This document shows, piece by piece, positions 7,747 to 9,051 of a stretch of DNA of 9,051 bases. Within the stretch, counting starts at the first letter, position 1, and each line of letters begins with the position of its first letter. The translations under genes and the position numbers were made by a program. The notes under the pieces were generated by a model. It was not told where the DNA came from. It saw nothing but the letters and a program-made list of their open reading frames with translations, and searched no databases. Source of the stretch: Betaproteobacteria bacterium (GTDB lineage: Bacteria; Pseudomonadota; Gammaproteobacteria; Burkholderiales; Usitatibacteraceae); assembly GCA_012274175.1 (NCBI GenBank), contig JAAOZZ010000041.1, positions 1 through 9,051 of the forward strand, in the 5' to 3' direction.

Positions 7747-9051
7747 CCCTCGCCGCCTTCGCGCTTTTCGGGCGCTCTCGCCTCGAGGGGGCCGGCCTCC
7801 GGCGCCTTCGCATTGAGCGTCTCCGGGGCATCCGGCGGCACCGACATCATCCGCAACGCCGCGCCCATCACCGAGGAGAACACGGGGCCGCCCACGTCCC
7901 CGCCGTAGTACCGGGTGCCGCCGGGCTGGTCGAACATCACCGCGACGATGAAGCGCGGGTCGCTCACCGGGCCGAATCCCACGAACGAGGAGTTGTACTT
8001 GCGCTCGTTGTAACCGCCGTTCTCGGCCTTCATCGCCGTGCCCGTCTTGCCGGCCACGCGGTATCCGGGGACCTGCGCGAGGGGCGCCGTGCCGCCGGGC
8101 AGCACCGCCATTTCCATCATGCGAGTCACCTCGCGCGCCGCGCGCCGGGTGATGACGGGACGGCCGATGGGACGGGAATCGCGCCGCAGCAGGGACAGCG
8201 GAAGCAGCTCCCCGTCGTTGGTGAAGATGGTGTACGCCCGCGCCATCTGCAGGAGCGACACCGAGATGCCGTGGCCGTAGGCCATCGTCGCCTGCTCGAC
8301 GGGACGCCATTTCTCCCACGGCCGCACGATGCCCTTGGCCTCGCCGGGAAAGCCGGTGTCGGGAGCGGAGCCGAACCCCAGGGCCGCGAACATGGTGCCC
8401 ATGCGTTCCGGCGGCATGCGCAGCATGATCTTCGCCGCTCCGATGTTGGAGGACTTCTGGATCACCTGCGCCACGGTGAGCAGGCCGTTGGGATGGGCGT
8501 CGCTGATGGTCCAGCCGCCGATGCTCATGTGGCCGGGCGCGGTCTCGATCAGCGTGTCGGGCTTCACGATGCCGTCGTCGAGCGCGGCGGCGATCGTGAA
8601 CGGCTTCATCGTCGAGCCCGGCTCGAAGAGGTCCGTTACCGAGCGGTTGCGCGTCTCGCGGCCCCTGAGGTCGGTGCGGTTGTTGGGGTTGTAGTCCGGC
8701 TGGTTGTCGAGGGCCAGGATCTCGCCGGTGCGGGCATCGAGGATCACGAGCGCCCCGGCCTTCGCGTGGTACGCCTGCACCGCCGCCTTGAGCTCCCGGT
8801 GCGCGATGAACTGCAGGCGCTGGTCGATGGCGAGCGCCACCTCCTGGCCGTCGCGGGGCGCACGCACGCTCTGCACGTCCTCCACGATCCTGCCCTTGCG
8901 GTCCTTGATCACCTTGCGGCTGCCCGGCGTTCCCGCCAGGCGCGCTTGCTCGGCGAGCTCGATGCCTTCCTGGCCTTTGTCGTCGATGTCGGTGAATCCC
9001 ACCACGTGCGCCATCACCTCGCCGGCCGGGTAGTAGCGCCGGTACTCCCGC
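7743..9051 (-). CDS. ftsI: Peptidoglycan D,D-transpeptidase FtsI (PBP3), 5'-truncated by window edge
   Basis: This is the class B penicillin-binding protein that crosslinks septal peptidoglycan in the periplasm, as partner of FtsW. The reading frame runs off the window end. The 435 residues present begin REYRRYYPAGE, so the N-terminal cytoplasmic tail, membrane anchor and much of the pedestal domain (about 140-150 residues compared with 588-residue E. coli PBP3) are missing. The fragment opens in the conserved YPAGE..AHVVGFT segment. All three penicillin-binding motifs are intact: STMK with the acylated Ser codon at 8613-8615, SSN at 8445-8453 and KTG at 8040-8048. RNRSVTDLFEPGS precedes the serine as usual. 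The last ~33 residues form a Pro/Ala/Glu-rich hydrophilic tail. The TGA stop overlaps the murE ATG (ATGA), which implies translational coupling. GTG/ATG codons near 9012-9017 are internal and not the true start. Confidence 0.97.
   Translation of the reverse strand, partial: REYRRYYPAGEVMAHVVGFTDIDDKGQEGIELAEQARLAGTPGSRKVIKDRKGRIVEDVQSVRAPRDGQEVALAIDQRLQFIAHRELKAAVQAYHAKAGALVILDARTGEILALDNQPDYNPNNRTDLRGRETRNRSVTDLFEPGSTMKPFTIAAALDDGIVKPDTLIETAPGHMSIGGWTISDAHPNGLLTVAQVIQKSSNIGAAKIMLRMPPERMGTMFAALGFGSAPDTGFPGEAKGIVRPWEKWRPVEQATMAYGHGISVSLLQMARAYTIFTNDGELLPLSLLRRDSRPIGRPVITRRAAREVTRMMEMAVLPGGTAPLAQVPGYRVAGKTGTAMKAENGGYNERKYNSSFVGFGPVSDPRFIVAVMFDQPGGTRYYGGDVGGPVFSSVMGAALRMMSVPPDAPETLNAKAPEAGPLEARAPEKREGGEG

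Noticed and set aside
6175..7908. Long plus-strand open frame opposite murE
   Set aside because: Shadow frame without motifs; MurE is complete on the minus strand.
7747..8319. Upstream extension of the murE frame into ftsI
   Set aside because: The extension is Arg-rich shadow sequence inside the FtsI transpeptidase domain; the ATGA start at 7746 gives normal MurE length.
1..9051. Search by eye for an accessory or defence system, CRISPR repeats, insertion sequences, tRNA genes, promoters and terminators
   Set aside because: The window is filled by eight overlapping or nearly abutting core genes; no repeat array, inverted-repeat-bounded element, tRNA-like segment or hairpin-plus-T-run was recognised.

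Overview
The window is a contiguous piece of the division and cell wall (dcw) cluster of a GC-rich Gram-negative bacterium. All genes lie on the minus strand. Read in the direction of transcription (high to low coordinates) they are ftsI (5' end missing), murE, murF, mraY, murD, ftsW, murG and the first 42 codons of murC. This order is the standard one in beta- and gammaproteobacteria. The high GC content, strong G/C preference at third codon positions, the MurC start ([15 protein letters not shown]) and the FtsW C-terminus (DWENR..LMRGG) suggest a betaproteobacterium. That assignment rests on remembered family patterns, not on a search.

Layout: 9051-7743 ftsI, transpeptidase part; 7746-6232 murE; 6235-4841 murF; 4851-3766 mraY; 3751-2378 murD; 2378-1227 ftsW; 1230-118 murG; 128-1 murC start. 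Coding density is essentially complete. Six of the seven junctions overlap: ATGA, ATGA, 11 nt, TGATG, GTGA and 11 nt. Only mraY/murD is separated, by 14 nt. No gene-free stretch, RNA gene, mobile element, repeat array, promoter or terminator was recognised. The genes look like an internal part of one polycistronic, translationally coupled operon whose promoter and end lie outside the window.

Function: MurC, MurD, MurE and MurF add L-Ala, D-Glu, meso-diaminopimelate and D-Ala-D-Ala to UDP-MurNAc in the cytoplasm. MraY moves the product to undecaprenyl phosphate at the inner membrane, and MurG adds GlcNAc to make lipid II. The septal polymerase/crosslinker pair FtsW and FtsI (PBP3) uses lipid II at the division site.

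No undescribed system was found; this is conserved core-genome DNA with intact catalytic motifs. The points worth a second look are local. The first ~91 codons of murD use A/T-ending codons far more than the rest of that gene. The Shine-Dalgarno-like sequence before murD touches its ATG and is better placed for an out-of-frame ATG that opens a 116-codon frame. MurG carries HEPG where the family usually has HEQN.
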